Below, one piece after another: positions 33,838 through 46,489 of a stretch of 64,000 nt of DNA. Location of the stretch: NCBI GenBank assembly GCA_022385755.1, contig MU278350.1, forward strand, positions 944,905-1,008,904, in the 5' to 3' direction. Numbering within the stretch: the first letter of the stretch is position 1; every line of letters begins with the position of its first letter. Made by a program: the position numbers and the translations under genes. Source of the DNA: Trametopsis cervina (lineage: Eukaryota; Basidiomycota; Agaricomycetes; Polyporales; Irpicaceae). The notes below the pieces were generated by a model. The model worked only from the letters and a program-made list of their open reading frames with translations. It was not told where the DNA came from and did no database searches.

Positions 33838-36075
33838 TTATTCCGGGGAGCCAAACAGCGACCACGTACTCGTCGTCTCGCTGGGCCCAGTCAAGAAGCG
33901 CGAGTGCGAGCTCCCAGAACTGTACCTGTAGGCGTCGGGTGTGAATTGAGCTCGATCTAGCGGAGAGGGTGTGGAAGGTGGCGTGGCAAATGGCGTTATC
34001 GGAGAGTCTACGCGATGCTGAAAGGTAGACAGTAAACTGCTAATGCCTGACGTTCCGATCTTGGGTTGCGAATGAGTGTCACTGGCTTCCGGACCTTGCC
34101 GCATGTTGAAGCCAGCGTTTGTAGAGATGGGTGAAACCGAATTCGTGGAGCAAGGTGCCTCATCTAGCAGGGGCCTCGCGATCTGGTTTCCCCCAGATGT
34201 GGAGCCTGTGACAGTAATTCCTAGCCCATTCAACGGTACAACGTCTATATGCACAATGGGCCATGTGGATAAGATCACTAAGGATGAAGTCTCTGAACCA
34301 CTCACCGTCCCGTTCCTTGTAATGCCATTTCATGTGGATTGCCAGTGAATTGCGCCGCGAAAAGGTTCTGTCGCACAGAGGACAGGGATGGGAATAAACA
34401 ATCGGTTCAGCGGGTTTCAGCTTATCTATCTTGTGCAATCGATTGAATTTATCCTGTATCTTCTGAAGGCGCTTCTTGTGCGCAATCTGGCCTTGAAGGA
34501 GGTCGAAATGCTCAGTCCATGACTCTTTATTTGAGCCTTCGGGTCTGAGAGGAACGGCGGGCAGACCAGGCATAGCAATGAACGGTGGGTGAAAATGGTC
34601 CGGAACTGGGAAGAACAGGGGAGGAGGATGTGGCATTCCCATCATCTGACGCGAGAACAAGGGATCATAGCGAGGCTCATGGTGAGGCACTGGAGGTAGA
34701 GGTCCCCAGATGGCTGGCCTCAAAACTTGACCTAACGAGGATCCGGGAAAGCCTCTGTCTGGTAGTAGCTGCCCATAGTACGCACTTTGAACTGGGTGAA
34801 GGATGCTACGAGGATGGTCAGCGGGAAGGCGTGGATGGAGGGGGGATACCCCTGCCTGACGGCCCATCTGGATATGTTTATCTAAACCGGAAGTAGACGA
34901 TCGATCATCCGCTAGGTTGTTGCCCCAGCCAGGAGGAAAAATAGAGGGCAAGGATGGAAGCGTAGGCAGTTTTGGAGGGGCGAAATGACGAGGGGCCGTA
35001 TTCTCATCTCCGGGTGGTCGCGAGCTACGGTCCTGATGTTTGGGAGATCGAGGAGAATAATCACACTGTGTCTCACCCTCTTGCGGTATATGCGGTTGCG
35101 GAGTGGAACCACGCGAGGGGTGGGGGCTGGTGCGAGTGTCCTGGGTTTCATTGGATAAAGATGACTGTTGCTGCCCAGAGTAAAGCGTGTTCGAGTTTTG
35201 GATGCGTAGATTATCGGTAGTCAGGCGCGAGCGAGTGGAAGCTTGAGAATCCAACGGAGGCGTAGCCGTCTCTACAGAAGATGTCAAGGAAAGCCGCCGA
35301 TCTTCATATATTACAAGACCAGGATGACGACCAGACGCTGTTTCAGGAAAGGGCATATGGCGACGCGAATCAGGATAAGTACTGGAAGGGTCTGGCAGGT
35401 AGGGTCCATCCAGCGAATTGTGCCTGAAGATATCGAAAGCCAGACCGGAGAGATCTTCTTGGTAGTCGGTCGCGACAAGTGGGCATCCATAGTGTGGAAA
35501 CATAGGAACTCCAGAGGTTGTATGCTCGTTGATAGACCAGGGAGCCAGTTGACCAGGAAAATGCGACCCCAGAGCAAAAACAGACGGCAGAAGCGAGGTA
35601 TCAGGAGACACATCAACAGGAGTCCTAGGTTCTTCAGACGTGCGTCCACTGAGAGATGACGGGGATGGGGACGTTTTGGCTTGAATCTTTCGAGGTTCCA
35701 TACTGGACTCTTTTGGATCATTCAATTTGACTGAGAAGTTATGTTCGAACATATCTAGGGGTCCGTGAGCTGTAAACCGTGAGTCTTTGGTATTTTTATA
35801 TCCGATGATAGGGTCGGTCGGATTGACTCTGTACGTGAAGGTCATATGCGGTGGGATCTCTTTCGGCCAGTGTGCCTCTGGACCACGTTCTATCCCCGTT
35901 AACTCTTGAAACACGCGGAGGTCCTCCTCATCCTTTGTCCTCAGGGCATGGAAGTGAACCCTTGCCCGCTTCTCGCGTCCTTTAGGAACCCTACGACTTC
36001 GATGAGCAGAGAGTAGGCCCATTGCAGAAGTACTCACCCAGGAGAGGAAACTGGAGGCCGCTTGTGACCAGCCAT
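33838..36075 (-). CDS. C2H2 zinc-finger protein with one finger
   Basis: Three exons: 36038-36075, 34306-35996 and 33838-34205, giving 698 residues. The start at 36075 (MAGHKRPPVSSPG) was preferred to an in-frame ATG at 36037 because the first exon splices cleanly to RRVPKGREKRARVHFHALR. The N-terminal ~90 residues (EEDLRVFQELTGIERGPEAH, PPHMTFTYRVNPTDP) look conserved and folded but I do not recognise the domain. A long Pro/Ser-rich disordered middle follows. One C2H2 finger stands near residue 560-580: CPLCDRTFSRRNSLAIHMKWH, preceded by a basic helix-like segment (HKKRLQKIQDKFNRLHKIDK). The tail is Ser/Thr/Pro-rich. It is probably a nuclear transcription regulator; targets are unknown. Confidence 0.72.
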
Positions 36076-36404
36076 TCCAGATGCGTTGCGGGGGAAGTCC
36101 CTCGTTGCAGCGGCTTCTAAAGCGAGTAGGTCGAGGAGATGGTGGTCAAAAACAGATCGTTCGTCCGTCCATAGACTGCTTCTTTGGCTTGCCTGATGCG
36201 GACGTTTCCACACGATCAAACGATCCAGTGGCACACGCCACAATGAACCGAACCAACGACGATCTGTGCCCTGCTCGTCGGGCGTGAAGCTGTTGGGTTC
36301 TCTCGAGGACGGACAAATTCAAAAGCTTGTGCGGATGTACAAAACATATGCGGCCACATCACGTTCCACAGAACAATCTCTCAGGTGAAACCCAGATGCA
36401 GTCG
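36076..36404. other. Intergenic between C2H2 and DUF4748-like genes
   Basis: About 330 bp on the 5' side of the C2H2 gene and the 3' side of the next minus-strand gene. It should hold the C2H2 promoter. No motif stands out. Confidence 0.45.
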
Positions 36405-36788
36405 TTATCGACCAGTTGCAGGATGAACTTCGTCATTGGTTACTGAGCCCGCTTTGACCGGAAGACCTGTGTTCCCGGTGTCCTCTCTCGCCTTGTCGAA
36501 TTGGGCCTGCGCTTCCTGATCTTTCGAAATTCGTTGTTTCCCTTTCATCATGCACAATAAAACATAAGCCTTGCGGTGAAGGACGTGATCACTTACAGTC
36601 CAACTTCTCCGATGGCCTGGTTCCTGCAGCGGCTTGCTCCGCACGTCTCTCGTTGATTCCTTTCTTCGCAAAATAATAACTTACTCCCGCAGCGGCGATG
36701 AGACTCGCCCAACCAAGGACCTGTCATCACTCAGTACTGTACGGTCTGGAAATATGCAGCAACGTACGGTGCTTTTCGGATTGTTCAT
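36405..36788 (-). CDS. Small single-pass membrane protein, DUF4748-like
   Basis: Three exons: 36768-36788, 36597-36720 and 36405-36541, encoding 93 residues. The sequence starts MNNPKSTVLGWASLIAAAGV and continues SYYFAKKGINERRAEQAAAG, then EKLDWKQRISKDQEAQAQ. The layout of one short hydrophobic helix, then YFAKK and a charged coiled-coil-like region, is that of fungal DUF4748 proteins of unknown function, possibly mitochondrial. The 21-nt first exon and the joining of exon 2 to WKQRISK were deduced from splice phase. Family assignment is tentative, but the coding nature is well supported. Confidence 0.65.
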
Positions 36789-39700
36789 CGTTGTGACACT
36801 TCACGTGTCCTCGGAATTATTGGCTAAAAAGCTGACCTTGACAGCGATTGTCAAGACTGGTTGGCCCATGGGAAACAAGCCGACATCGCTACCAAAGAAG
36901 ATCAGAGAAGACATTCGCGACAACGGATGACATAAAGTGTGACGAAACATCTCGCTATATCACGTGCACGTGACTGCTCGCGAAGGATACTATTTCCCCA
37001 CACGGCGCCCGTGGTGGCGGCGGCGTGTCCGGTCAGGCTTGCTCAGCTACTACAGACGTCCATTCATCTGCTTCCGCTAATGTCTCCGCGCACAGAGCGC
37101 ACTTTGAGGACTGTGGTCACTTGAGAGTGTGATAACAGACAAGCTCTACCCCCTATCGAGCGGACTCAGGTGGAGAGGCATGTTTGATACGTGAGCAGTG
37201 ATCTACGCGTACAAAGTGAGCGATACCGACCGCATTGCTTATTGGGCCACCCACAGGGGATACCACTGGATCCATCAGCCTCGAGCTGCTGAATTGCGAC
37301 ACGTCCCTTTTGCTTATACGATGCGACGCGCACCCCGAGGCCCAACAATCACTGGTCGCCCGCAGTTGAATACGTGTTCTTCTATATCTCCGTACTCCTC
37401 CCCGCTTGCAGTGCAGAGTTTAGCGTTTGTCAAAGCCCTGGAACTGTCCGTGCCAGCGAGCGTCGCAACCAAATTCGCTGAAGCAACATCAGCATGCATC
37501 CATTCGCTTCGAGGCTCCTGAGCTCTACTCACCTATCTTGTCCCCTATCTCTACTCCTACCCCAGTCGACTGAATCGTCCGAGAGATAAACCGTGTGAGC
37601 ATGCTGCCTTGTTCATGTAGGCAGATGACGTATAGCGTTTGTTCGAATCGTCCCGACCGCTTCGTTGACTTTAGAAGACGCTGTCCAAAAGCTCACTTGT
37701 GATTATCTCTCTTCCACCATCAACCCAATGTCTAGAGCATTCTGATCCTCGCTCTCTTCCTTTCACTAGAACACAACATGAAGTGGGCTGCATTCTCTCA
37801 TGTGGCACGATTTCCTTCCATCTGTCTGTTTTCCGTACGGACTCATCGGAGGTATTATGACTGGTCGTCCCATGCGCAGCGGGTGAGAGCACGGTACCGT
37901 ACGTTCTTTGTCACACTGAATGGAAACCCAGTATCTTCCAAACCTGGATGTTTCAACAGAATGTCACGTCGCCTTCCAGGCCAAGTTCGACGCACCGAAC
38001 CGCCTGATTCACTCCTGTCCGTTCATGTATTGTACAGGTAGCGACGCTATTCAAGCTTCTTCGCTCCTGAGGCCTTTATGACCGTCGAGAGAAGACTATG
38101 GTCGATGCCAGTGGACGTGAGTGCACTTTATCACGAGCTTGGCTGACAGGCAAATGTCTCTCGGCAGCAGGAAAACCACGGTCCAATCAGAAAGCATGAC
38201 AAATGCTACGTCTCAATACTATGAACACGTACAGTAACAAGCGTGACGCTACTCTCACTCATCCTCTGTCTGATTAGGCTGCCGTTCGGGATTCTTCCTG
38301 GTAAGCGTACCCGAAGTCTAGGCTCTTGTCCACGACTGACTACAAAATACACAGCGGCATTCAAGATCGCTTAGTGTACATTGTATATAAACGTTACGTG
38401 GACGCCTCTCGCCGTACAACATCAACATATCATGAGTTTGGACCTGTCCTTGAAGTCTTTGGTGTTTCATCGCTGCGATGGCTGAGTGTTAAATCCAGGT
38501 CGTGCGCCCAGGTGTGCCTTTGCTTCATGCAGCACCCGCGGGAGGAATCCGACTTCAAACTTCGGACGTTCGGCTCCCGGCTTATTCCTGCGAGTTATCA
38601 ACTCAAGTCAGGATAAATGTCACGCCTCTCGCCGCGGTCGTGGGCGGTAGGTGTTCCACGCTCATTTGCCAAGGGCTCCGACGAAGCTCCAGCGAGGGTC
38701 TGGATCTACTTTCGCGCTGACATTAACGTATTGGACTATCAGGGGCCAATGACAAGCTCAACATGCTTTCTGCTCCTGCTCAAAGCCCATAGCCGCCGCC
38801 TCTCCCTGGCCCGCGCACGAGAAAAACATCGCCGACCTGTTGCTGGATCACAGCAGAAAACTACCAAAACTGATGTAACGTGGATCTTTTTGCTACCATC
38901 TAAGTAGCCCAGCCCCGCAGGCTGGTCGAGGCTGACGGAGGCAAATCTCAATCCAAGCTCCACCCGCTGCATCCGTGCGGTCTGATTGGTCAACACGATA
39001 CTGCGCGTCGCTCCCGTCGTCCAATCATATTACAGCACGGATCCGTCCAGTCGTTGGTTTGCGTTATATGTTTCTGCCTCAAATCCACTTCAAATCCCCA
39101 TACAAATATCATAACGCTGGCACCTATGGCGTCTAGGTTTATTGGAGTGCGTGCCCAGACTCACGCGCCTTTGGTCTATCGCCCTGGCCTGGCTCTGCGA
39201 AAATTTGTCTGGTGGTGGCGTGCACGTCAGCCGGGGAATAAAGCTGTTTATTTGTGTGAGAAGTTCTGGAACCTCTGCATACACCACCTCGGAGCATACG
39301 TGCTACGGAGCACGCAGCGCACCTCGTGTACGTACGTGGATTGGCTGCTCCAGGTTGGTCCGGCGGCTTTGCGCGCCACCACAATGCCTACAGTGTAAAT
39401 CGGAATATACTAACAAATTTTTATTTCCTTGAAAGTGCTCGAAAGACATCCTCTGTGATCCGCACAGATGTCAGCTCCGGGTGTTATTCGTCTCTACGGT
39501 AGCTGATTACAGTTTCCGACGTGCGAGACACCCGTGCTGCAATAATCCCTTTGCCCAGCACGACCTTGGTTTTGTGACTGATGAGCTGGTTTCGGTGCAC
39601 ATAGGCAAACCGAGATATACCATGGTTTATCCGCGCTTGCAGTCTCCATTGGAGAGTCGGTGCTCCACTCAAGATATCGATGTTAGCAGCCACAACCGAT

Positions 39701-42700
39701 TCCAATGAGCTCAACAATGGCGTTATATTCCCAGGAGTGGTGGATATGAAAACAGGTTTTGGAGTAGCCTATAGTTACAGTAGGATATACGAGCCCGAAT
39801 ATTTACTATTATTATAATGTAGTTGAGTGAACGACGACAATCTGCGCGAAAGCTATTGAGAGGAATGGTGAATGCTAGAAAAAGAAATAGAAATAGAAAA
39901 CAGCGACAGGCTCCGAGCCGCAGTGATGCAATAGAGAATGTGATTGAAGGGGAAACCAGACAGAGAAAACAACCAATGGATGCCGGTGAACAGCAGTCAG
40001 GATCGAAGGACACCAGTCCAACGACGTGTGGGCAACGGATGGGGTCGTTCGAGGACGCTTTGAGAGATAGTACAAGGGCCAGCGCGGCTCTGAACACCGG
40101 ATGCACTGCGGCTTGACGGGTGCGACCCTTCTGCTCCCCCGCTGTTTCAGCATCATGATTTCAGAAGACGGGATGAGCGTCGACTTGAACTCGGCGTGTC
40201 GCGTCGGCGCGATTGTGTGATGTGCTCGGCCCTGGGTGAGGGCGGTAGACGACGCCGAAGCCGGACCGAGCGAAGGGGGAAAGACGCGGACCGCGCTCAG
40301 CGGCGAGTGACATAACGCCAATAGTGGCTGTTTGGCGGCTATGAGGGGAGTATTAGTTTGAGAACGGGCAGGAGGGAGGAGTGGGAGCATATGATGCTTA
40401 CTGAGGTGGTAGGAGTAGAGTGGTCTAGAGACACGGGTGATGAGCGATCTGCGCCTACTGAACGAAGGAAGGGGACGTACGAGCTCGTATGCATTCCCAG
40501 ACGTCGACCCCTTTGCCTTTCGGATCCCAGACACCGCATTGTGCGTTTACTGGCCAATAGAGGTTGAGCTCCCAGATGCGGGTAGCGTCACTGACAAGGC
40601 CCGGCATGGTACAGGAAAAATATCTTTGGGTGGTTTGTGGAAGAGGGGAAGTACGGTGTTTAGGAAGGGCGCGTCGAGAGATAGGATGGCGTATATATCG
40701 CGACCGATGGAAGGCGGACTACGTGTCGACGGTGGTGGGGATGCGTCGAAGTCGAGGGAGGAGGAGAAGGAGGGCGAAGTGGCTGGAGTATAAATAATCT
40801 GGTGCAGTGCGTCTTTTCATAATTCCTTCAAATATGCGGTCAAGCTGGAACTGTTGCTAGGGTACCTTCCCGATTTGGATAGTGTCTCATTCTTCCGGAA
40901 CCACTGATTGTGACACCGATTATGTCCGTAATCGGAGTTTCATTTTCTACCTTGCCGCCCACACCTGGTCCAGACTGGCCACACCTGCTAAACATGGACT
41001 CATAAGGATCGTTTTATCGCGCTGCCTGGCCTGGACCTCACATCAGCTCCAACTTCACGCTGCAGCCGTACTCGTCTCTCACGTACACACCTCAATCGCC
41101 GCGGGCCTGCAATATTTCTATTCGTCTCGGTGTGCAGGTGTCCGCTTCCGCGCCAGACGTATGCGACATGACAATACTTAGATGATTGTCACTAGGAATC
41201 ATGCATCGGACGGTTTGCATGTTTGACACTGGCACGCGCGAGCCTCGCGTGCGCAGGCAGAGATAGCTCTCGCTCGAGCGTTGATGCTGGCAAACGTGTT
41301 GCATTCCAACAGCCAGATAACATGTGTACATAGACGCAGATGTCGTAAGTTCTCCGTACTTCCGTCCTCACGCGTCATCGCCGCCCAGTTCATACATCTG
41401 GTCTCGGCTCTTTTACGGTCGGCGGTCTCGAGCGCAAACCTCCCTCATCGCGTCCCCCCCAACACTTATGACACCGATTACGATGTCCGTCGGCGAGTCA
41501 TCCATGAACTCTCAGAGCGTGGTCTATCTCCGAGTCCAATTAGTCAAACACTCAACTGCCGCCCCTCCGATATGTTCTCATTCGATCTATTTTCGCAAAC
41601 GCTGAACCCTGGACGTCCTTGTAGCTCGGGATGGATACATGGAAGCACTGGCGTCTATAATACATTGGTGGCATACCCTGAGAACCTGGGTGGCAAAGGA
41701 TTGGTCGACTGCCCAATAAAATCAAGCACAGAGCAGAAACTGCGCTGATTAAACCGAGTACCAAGGATACCATGCCACTCACTGTCGAACGAACACACCC
41801 TCGTTTTCCTCTCATCTCGCCAAACGCCAGCCTCAATACAGATCTCATCAATCCCCGGGATGAACTTCCACTGCAGGCACCTCGAACGTGATCACCCGAC
41901 TCTCCTTCCGGCCCAGAACCAGATCGTAATTCTGTTCTGAACCGTGCCTCCTCTGCACCCTTGTCACACGAACAACCGGATTCAACACCGTAAGCATGCT
42001 CGCTCCGGCCCAGGTGCCGTTCTCGCCCGTGGCAGCTATCATGTCCTCAGATGTTGTACCACTCATGACCTAACAGAAGCGTATAGGATATGCGCGTCAA
42101 GTTGTCCGGTTCAGCTCGGCCCCAGTAAAGTAGTGAGAGGGGTAAGATCGCTTACGGCCATGCATACTCTGTGCACCTTCCAGCGCAATCCCTCCTTCCG
42201 TTCGATGCGGCATCACGATACATAGCGCTGATTTCCTTATACACTGACGATCCCAAGTCAATCTGGTCAGCCCGGAGCCCAGGATCTCTTCACCAGATCC
42301 TTTTTACCGCAGCCATTGCCCCTGTGATTTTCGTGAAGCTCCCACACGAGGTCCTGATCACACGAAGCATATTGTATGTGCTCACAACGTTCTCAACGAG
42401 GTACAGACGGAGAATACCGACGAGGGGGCAGCTTGCTGTTCCTGCATGTTTCCGGTCATGCACGATTGCCTCAAGGCGAGGCCGCTGCGGCAGGCCCTAG
42501 CCCTGATCAATACGCGGTCGAGGACGAGCATGATCCACTGAAATATGATCGCCAGATATGCTCACACTTCGACCCCATGCTGAAACACGTCGTGGTGGGT
42601 TTATGATCACTAAACCCACCGGCTTTCGCCCTGAGAGTGCGATGGTTTCGTAGTTGTTGACACCTTCGTTTTGCGCGTGGTTGACAGTTTAACGCGGCTC

Positions 42701-43103
42701 TTATACCGGTACCCTTGTGACCACTGTGGCGTCGGCATGCGCTGCCATCCAGCCATCCAATTGAGTAGCACACAGGGCCGTAGGAAACCTGCAGAGTCTA
42801 AGATATTGTTCGCGTGATATCGGCTTTCTGCATTGTATCCAGTTTCCTATAATTCTAGTGCTGCATAGTGGGCTGGATGTTTCGTTTCATTCAAGACATG
42901 AATACACTATGGCGATCGATTGCTCGGTTGAGGACATGACAGAACTACGTACACTACTGGAGAATGAGGTGATGCTAGGTAGACGAATGTATACAGATAA
43001 TGATAAAAGACACGTAATGAGATGAAGGAACCAGAACAGGGAACATGATATAGTCGTGAGTACCTGGAAGTAGGTTTCCCGTATAAGTGGACTCCGGGGT
43101 TCT
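36789..43103. other. 6.3-kb gene-poor region
   Basis: By far the longest stretch without a supported gene in a window where gaps are usually under 1 kb. Frames are short on both strands. An A-rich repeat occurs at 39881-39898 (AAATAG units). Possible coding scraps: plus strand 39823-40116 and 40437-40793 (listed separately), minus strand 41848-42066 (begins MSGTTSEDMIAATGENGTW, no partner exons), plus strand 42204-42470 (hydrophobic ILFTAAIAPVIFVKLPHEVL). No reverse transcriptase, integrase or transposase motif was recognised and no terminal repeats were spotted. Confidence 0.35.
40437..40793 (+). CDS. Possible hypothetical protein or 3' exon
   Basis: A 118-codon open frame with reasonable amino-acid texture in its first half (SYAFPDVDPFAFRIPDTALC, then VYWPIEVELPDAGS) and a Gly/Glu/Lys-rich end. 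It could be the terminal exon of a gene whose upstream exons lie near 39823-40116 (basic, Gln/Arg-rich frame), but no convincing splice chain was found. The opposite strand also has a 219-codon frame overlapping it (39875-40534). I do not recognise a family; it may be chance. Confidence 0.2.
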   Translation: MMSDLRLLNEGRGRTSSYAFPDVDPFAFRIPDTALCVYWPIEVELPDAGSVTDKARHGTGKISLGGLWKRGSTVFRKGASRDRMAYISRPMEGGLRVDGGGDASKSREEEKEGEVAGV

Positions 43104-46100
43104 TCAACGGATGAAGAAACTATGTGCGACCGCTAAGGCGCAGACCGCGCTGCAAACGAGGAACCCAAGAGGGTACCCGGAGGGGTTGTCTTGTACGCTT
43201 GTAGACCAGATCTAATGATACCGTGGTCAGCCAAAACTATCAGCACCCTGAACAAGGTAACCACGTACCAGGCCGCCGAGTACGGGGCCACAGAAGCGCG
43301 CCAGGCTGACAATACTCTGTGCGATCCCGTTTGCATATCCGACGACATGAGGTGGGGACACTATCATGTCATTAGTGACGGGTATACATGGAGGAGCTAT
43401 ATCTTCTCACTGTAATTCAAAAGGACCGAGATTGCAGTATAGCTGAACGTAATACCGCAGAACCGGATAGCTCTAGAGCGGCCTCAGCAGTTCATCTTCC
43501 ATCGGGGAGACAAATTGACTTACGTGCTAATGGCGAGAGCTGTCCATCACCTTATGAGTAAATGCCGAGCGCGCAGCGAAAGCTAGGTTCAAGGCTTACC
43601 GCTCATAAGAAGGAGACTCCCATCCTCGCTTTCACTTGCAAATACGCGGTAAAGAGTTACGGAGAGGTAAGCCGGAATATAAAGAAGCGACCCAATGCGG
43701 AACATGGCTAAGTGAGAGAACCGGCCGCGGGGTGGTCTGCAGAAGTTTATTCAGCGAAGTTCCAGAACGCAAACCAAACACAACATCGCTCACCCAATAT
43801 TCCTGGATCGGGAAAGGTGTTTTGTAAGTAACCAGTCTAGTATATCAAAGGCATCCGACGCACGGGTAGAAATAGAACTGGTAGACAATCTGTGCGAGAC
43901 ACATTAAGGCAACTAACAAAAAAATTAGTAAACGACCTCGTATTACACATCTTCACTTACTGAGCTGCGAAAAATGGCCTGCATTAAGGTTCAAACCGCC
44001 AGACGGGTATTTGCTGATAAATATGATGTGACTTCGGGCACAGAAGGTCAAGCCTCGGTAGACACTTACGAAACCAAATAAAGGTAGAAAACTTGATCGT
44101 GTGTCGTACTATGCAGCGCCAGTATTCCGTATTGGAATATAATCAGGAGCGGCAATTGTGACATTAACGAGGGCTCCTTCTCTGAGAGATCCGGTTCGAC
44201 GTCCGGCTCGCTGAGCCTGGACCCCTCCCTGATCGGAGGTAAGGTATCTTGGCCTGCTACTTCAGCTTCGTCGGCTAGCGCTAGAAGCTTTTGAGCTTCA
44301 ATGACGGCGGGTGGCGTACGCACTCCAGTATGTGAGAAGATAGGAGCAACAGTAGTAGAAAAGCGGCGACCTGCTCCAGGTGAAGACAGGTCCATCGCGC
44401 TTGCAGCGGACTGGGAGGCCCTGAGAGTAGGGTCATGGTACCGAGAAGTAGAGGGCCTCAATGGAGACCCTGCTACCGCGGAGCGAACAGATGGGGAGCC
44501 AAGAGATGGTCTACGAAGGAACTCATTTCTACGAGGCGCCTGACCAGAGCCGAAGACGTCGGCTTCATCAAGGTCTCCCTCAGGGTGCTCGATGTCTTCA
44601 TCCAACCGGTCTTCGTCCTCTGATTCAAATGGATCCTCATTATCAACATTGATAGCTGCCGCAACCCACAAATCAGCTATGTTCGTCACGGCATTCTCGT
44701 TGGCCATCAGCAGCCGCTGGGCGAAGTTGGTGCCCGTGGCGTAGGAGGCTGCGACGGACCCTTCTCCGCCGCCGCCGATAGTGTTCACATTGCTCTCGCG
44801 CCTTTGACGGTAAGAAGCAGCGGCATTGCTACCTCGACGTACGCTGAGACGCGCTAGACTGTTGCTACTGGCCAGCCGAGGACGGTATGCACCCCCATAA
44901 CCATATGCTGAGCCTCCTGCCCGACTGGTACGAGAGAAAGTGCGATCACGGGCCGTTGTTCGAGACAGATGAACCGGAGTCGAGGGTGAAGGCGCTGGTC
45001 CTGCATCAGGTACGCGAGACGCAAATATTCCAGAGAATTTCCTGCTGACTTTGCGCCCAATGGATCCCATGAGCCCTTGCCGTGCATTGTCACTACTCTC
45101 CTCTTCAATTGGTGAGATAGGAGGTGACTCTTCGTCTATCGTCCCGGTGGCGTTATCGCCCGCCTTTTCTGGAGACAAGCGAATAGCTCCCTCCCTTGGA
45201 CCACAATCAGGCCCGAGGAAGAGCGAGAGGATGGAACCTGGGAGATAATGAGAACTAATGAACAGTTAAACTTGATAAAGAGATGCAATTACCTGTGAGC
45301 GTAACAGCAGATGCGACTATTGTTGGGAGCAGGTAAGGGTATTTGACGAAAAGTGGAATCTGACTGAAGGTTCCAGGCCACTTCTTGGCAGGGTTTTCAA
45401 CTGTATTCGGGTCAAACGTGTCCATAAACCTACAAAGAAAAGGCTCTTACATGTTCCACCAACAATCGCACCAGCAACACCGCCAAGACCCCAACAGAAC
45501 CTGAGACGCCGTCAAGACTTATTTGATCAGGCATTGGCGGAAAGAACTAACCCGAGGATCGCATATGCCCTGCCCTCATTGCTCTGGTCCGTAATGCCAG
45601 TGACAGACCCACGAGCTACTCCTATTGCCCCGGCAAAGACCCCTTGCATAAGGCGAATTGCCATAGCTTCTTGTATCGTGGTGGAAGTACCGAAAAGGAC
45701 GCACGTGACCGCGCTGCCTAACAGAGAAATGGATATGACGAGCCGTTGGCCATGCTTGGCAGCTACAGTGGCCTAATAGATATGTTGAATGGACGGGGTT
45801 GTGTCATATAGTGTGGGTCACTTACCCATAGTAAGGAAGTCAGAAACTGCGTGAGGAAGAACGTAGAAACTAGATTGATATAATTGAACTCATTGGACGC
45901 GGCTATGAAGTGAACGGGAAATTACCTAGAAGGCCAGTCCAGTATCCAACGTCTGCTTCATTGTCAAACTGATCGAATCCTACATGGCGATGTTAGTGAA
46001 TAGTAAGTCGGGAATATCGTAAGTCTCACCCTCCACCATGAATAGCAGAAATGGCGCAGAAACATTTGCCGACAAGAATTCGCCTAACATAGTCTTCGTG

Positions 46101-46489
46101 CGTATGAGTAGATGAGATGTAGTGAAGAAATAATCCGAGCGCACAATAGAGAGCACTACCATCGATAGCGTGGGCAACGGGGTAGAGTATACTTCTGGAG
46201 GTGGCTGAAGTGCACTGGGAATGGCAGGACGATCTGGCCGTGGCGAAGACATCCCGGCCTCTTCATCTGCAGCAGCATGCTTCCATCTTGCCATAAAGCT
46301 AGGCCTTCGGTGAAGCACAGAGGAGAATGACACGCGTCCAGACGGTCTGCGGGCCTTGGATGTCGGTTGTGCAGAACTGGACGCGGAAAGACCCTGCTGT
46401 GAACCTTCGTCGACATCGAGAGCCGAATCGTCAAGGCGAGCACCTTGTTGCGGCGCCCTCACCGTGTCGTGAGAGCCAATGCTGCTCAT
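43104..46489 (-). CDS. MFS transporter, YCR023C-like
   Basis: Large MFS membrane protein starting at 46489 (MSSIGSHDTV) with a ~95-residue polar N-terminus (RPSFMARWKH). Many 50-60 bp introns. First half: LGEFLSANVSAPFLLFMVEG, FDQFDNEADVGYWTG, STFFLTQFLTSLLW, motif A-like AKHGQRLVISISLL, then GVARGSVTGITDQSNEGRAY and GLGGVAGAIVGGTF. The central loop is exceptionally long, about 250 residues, Ser/Arg/acid-rich (44160-45180). The second half resumes at 44066-44160 (LPLLIIFQYGILALHSTTHD) and runs through short exons: NIGPPRGRFSHL, YIPAYLSV, YCGITFSYTAI-like FCGITFSYTAISVLLNY, PPHVVGYANGIAQSIVSLAR, FCGPVLGGLIW, ending AHSFFIR at 43104. The proximal end was recovered only by splicing about eight small exons. 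Substrate is unknown; fungal relatives are vacuolar or plasma-membrane proteins. Confidence 0.82.

Noticed and set aside
37625..37660. GTTCGAATC, possible tRNA T-loop
   Set aside because: No matching acceptor stem or A box within 90 bp.
39875..40534. 219-codon minus-strand open frame
   Set aside because: Composition is Ser/Leu/Pro/His with no domain, and it ends in a run of alternating Phe/Tyr encoded by a simple A-rich repeat (39881-39898). It overlaps better plus-strand frames.
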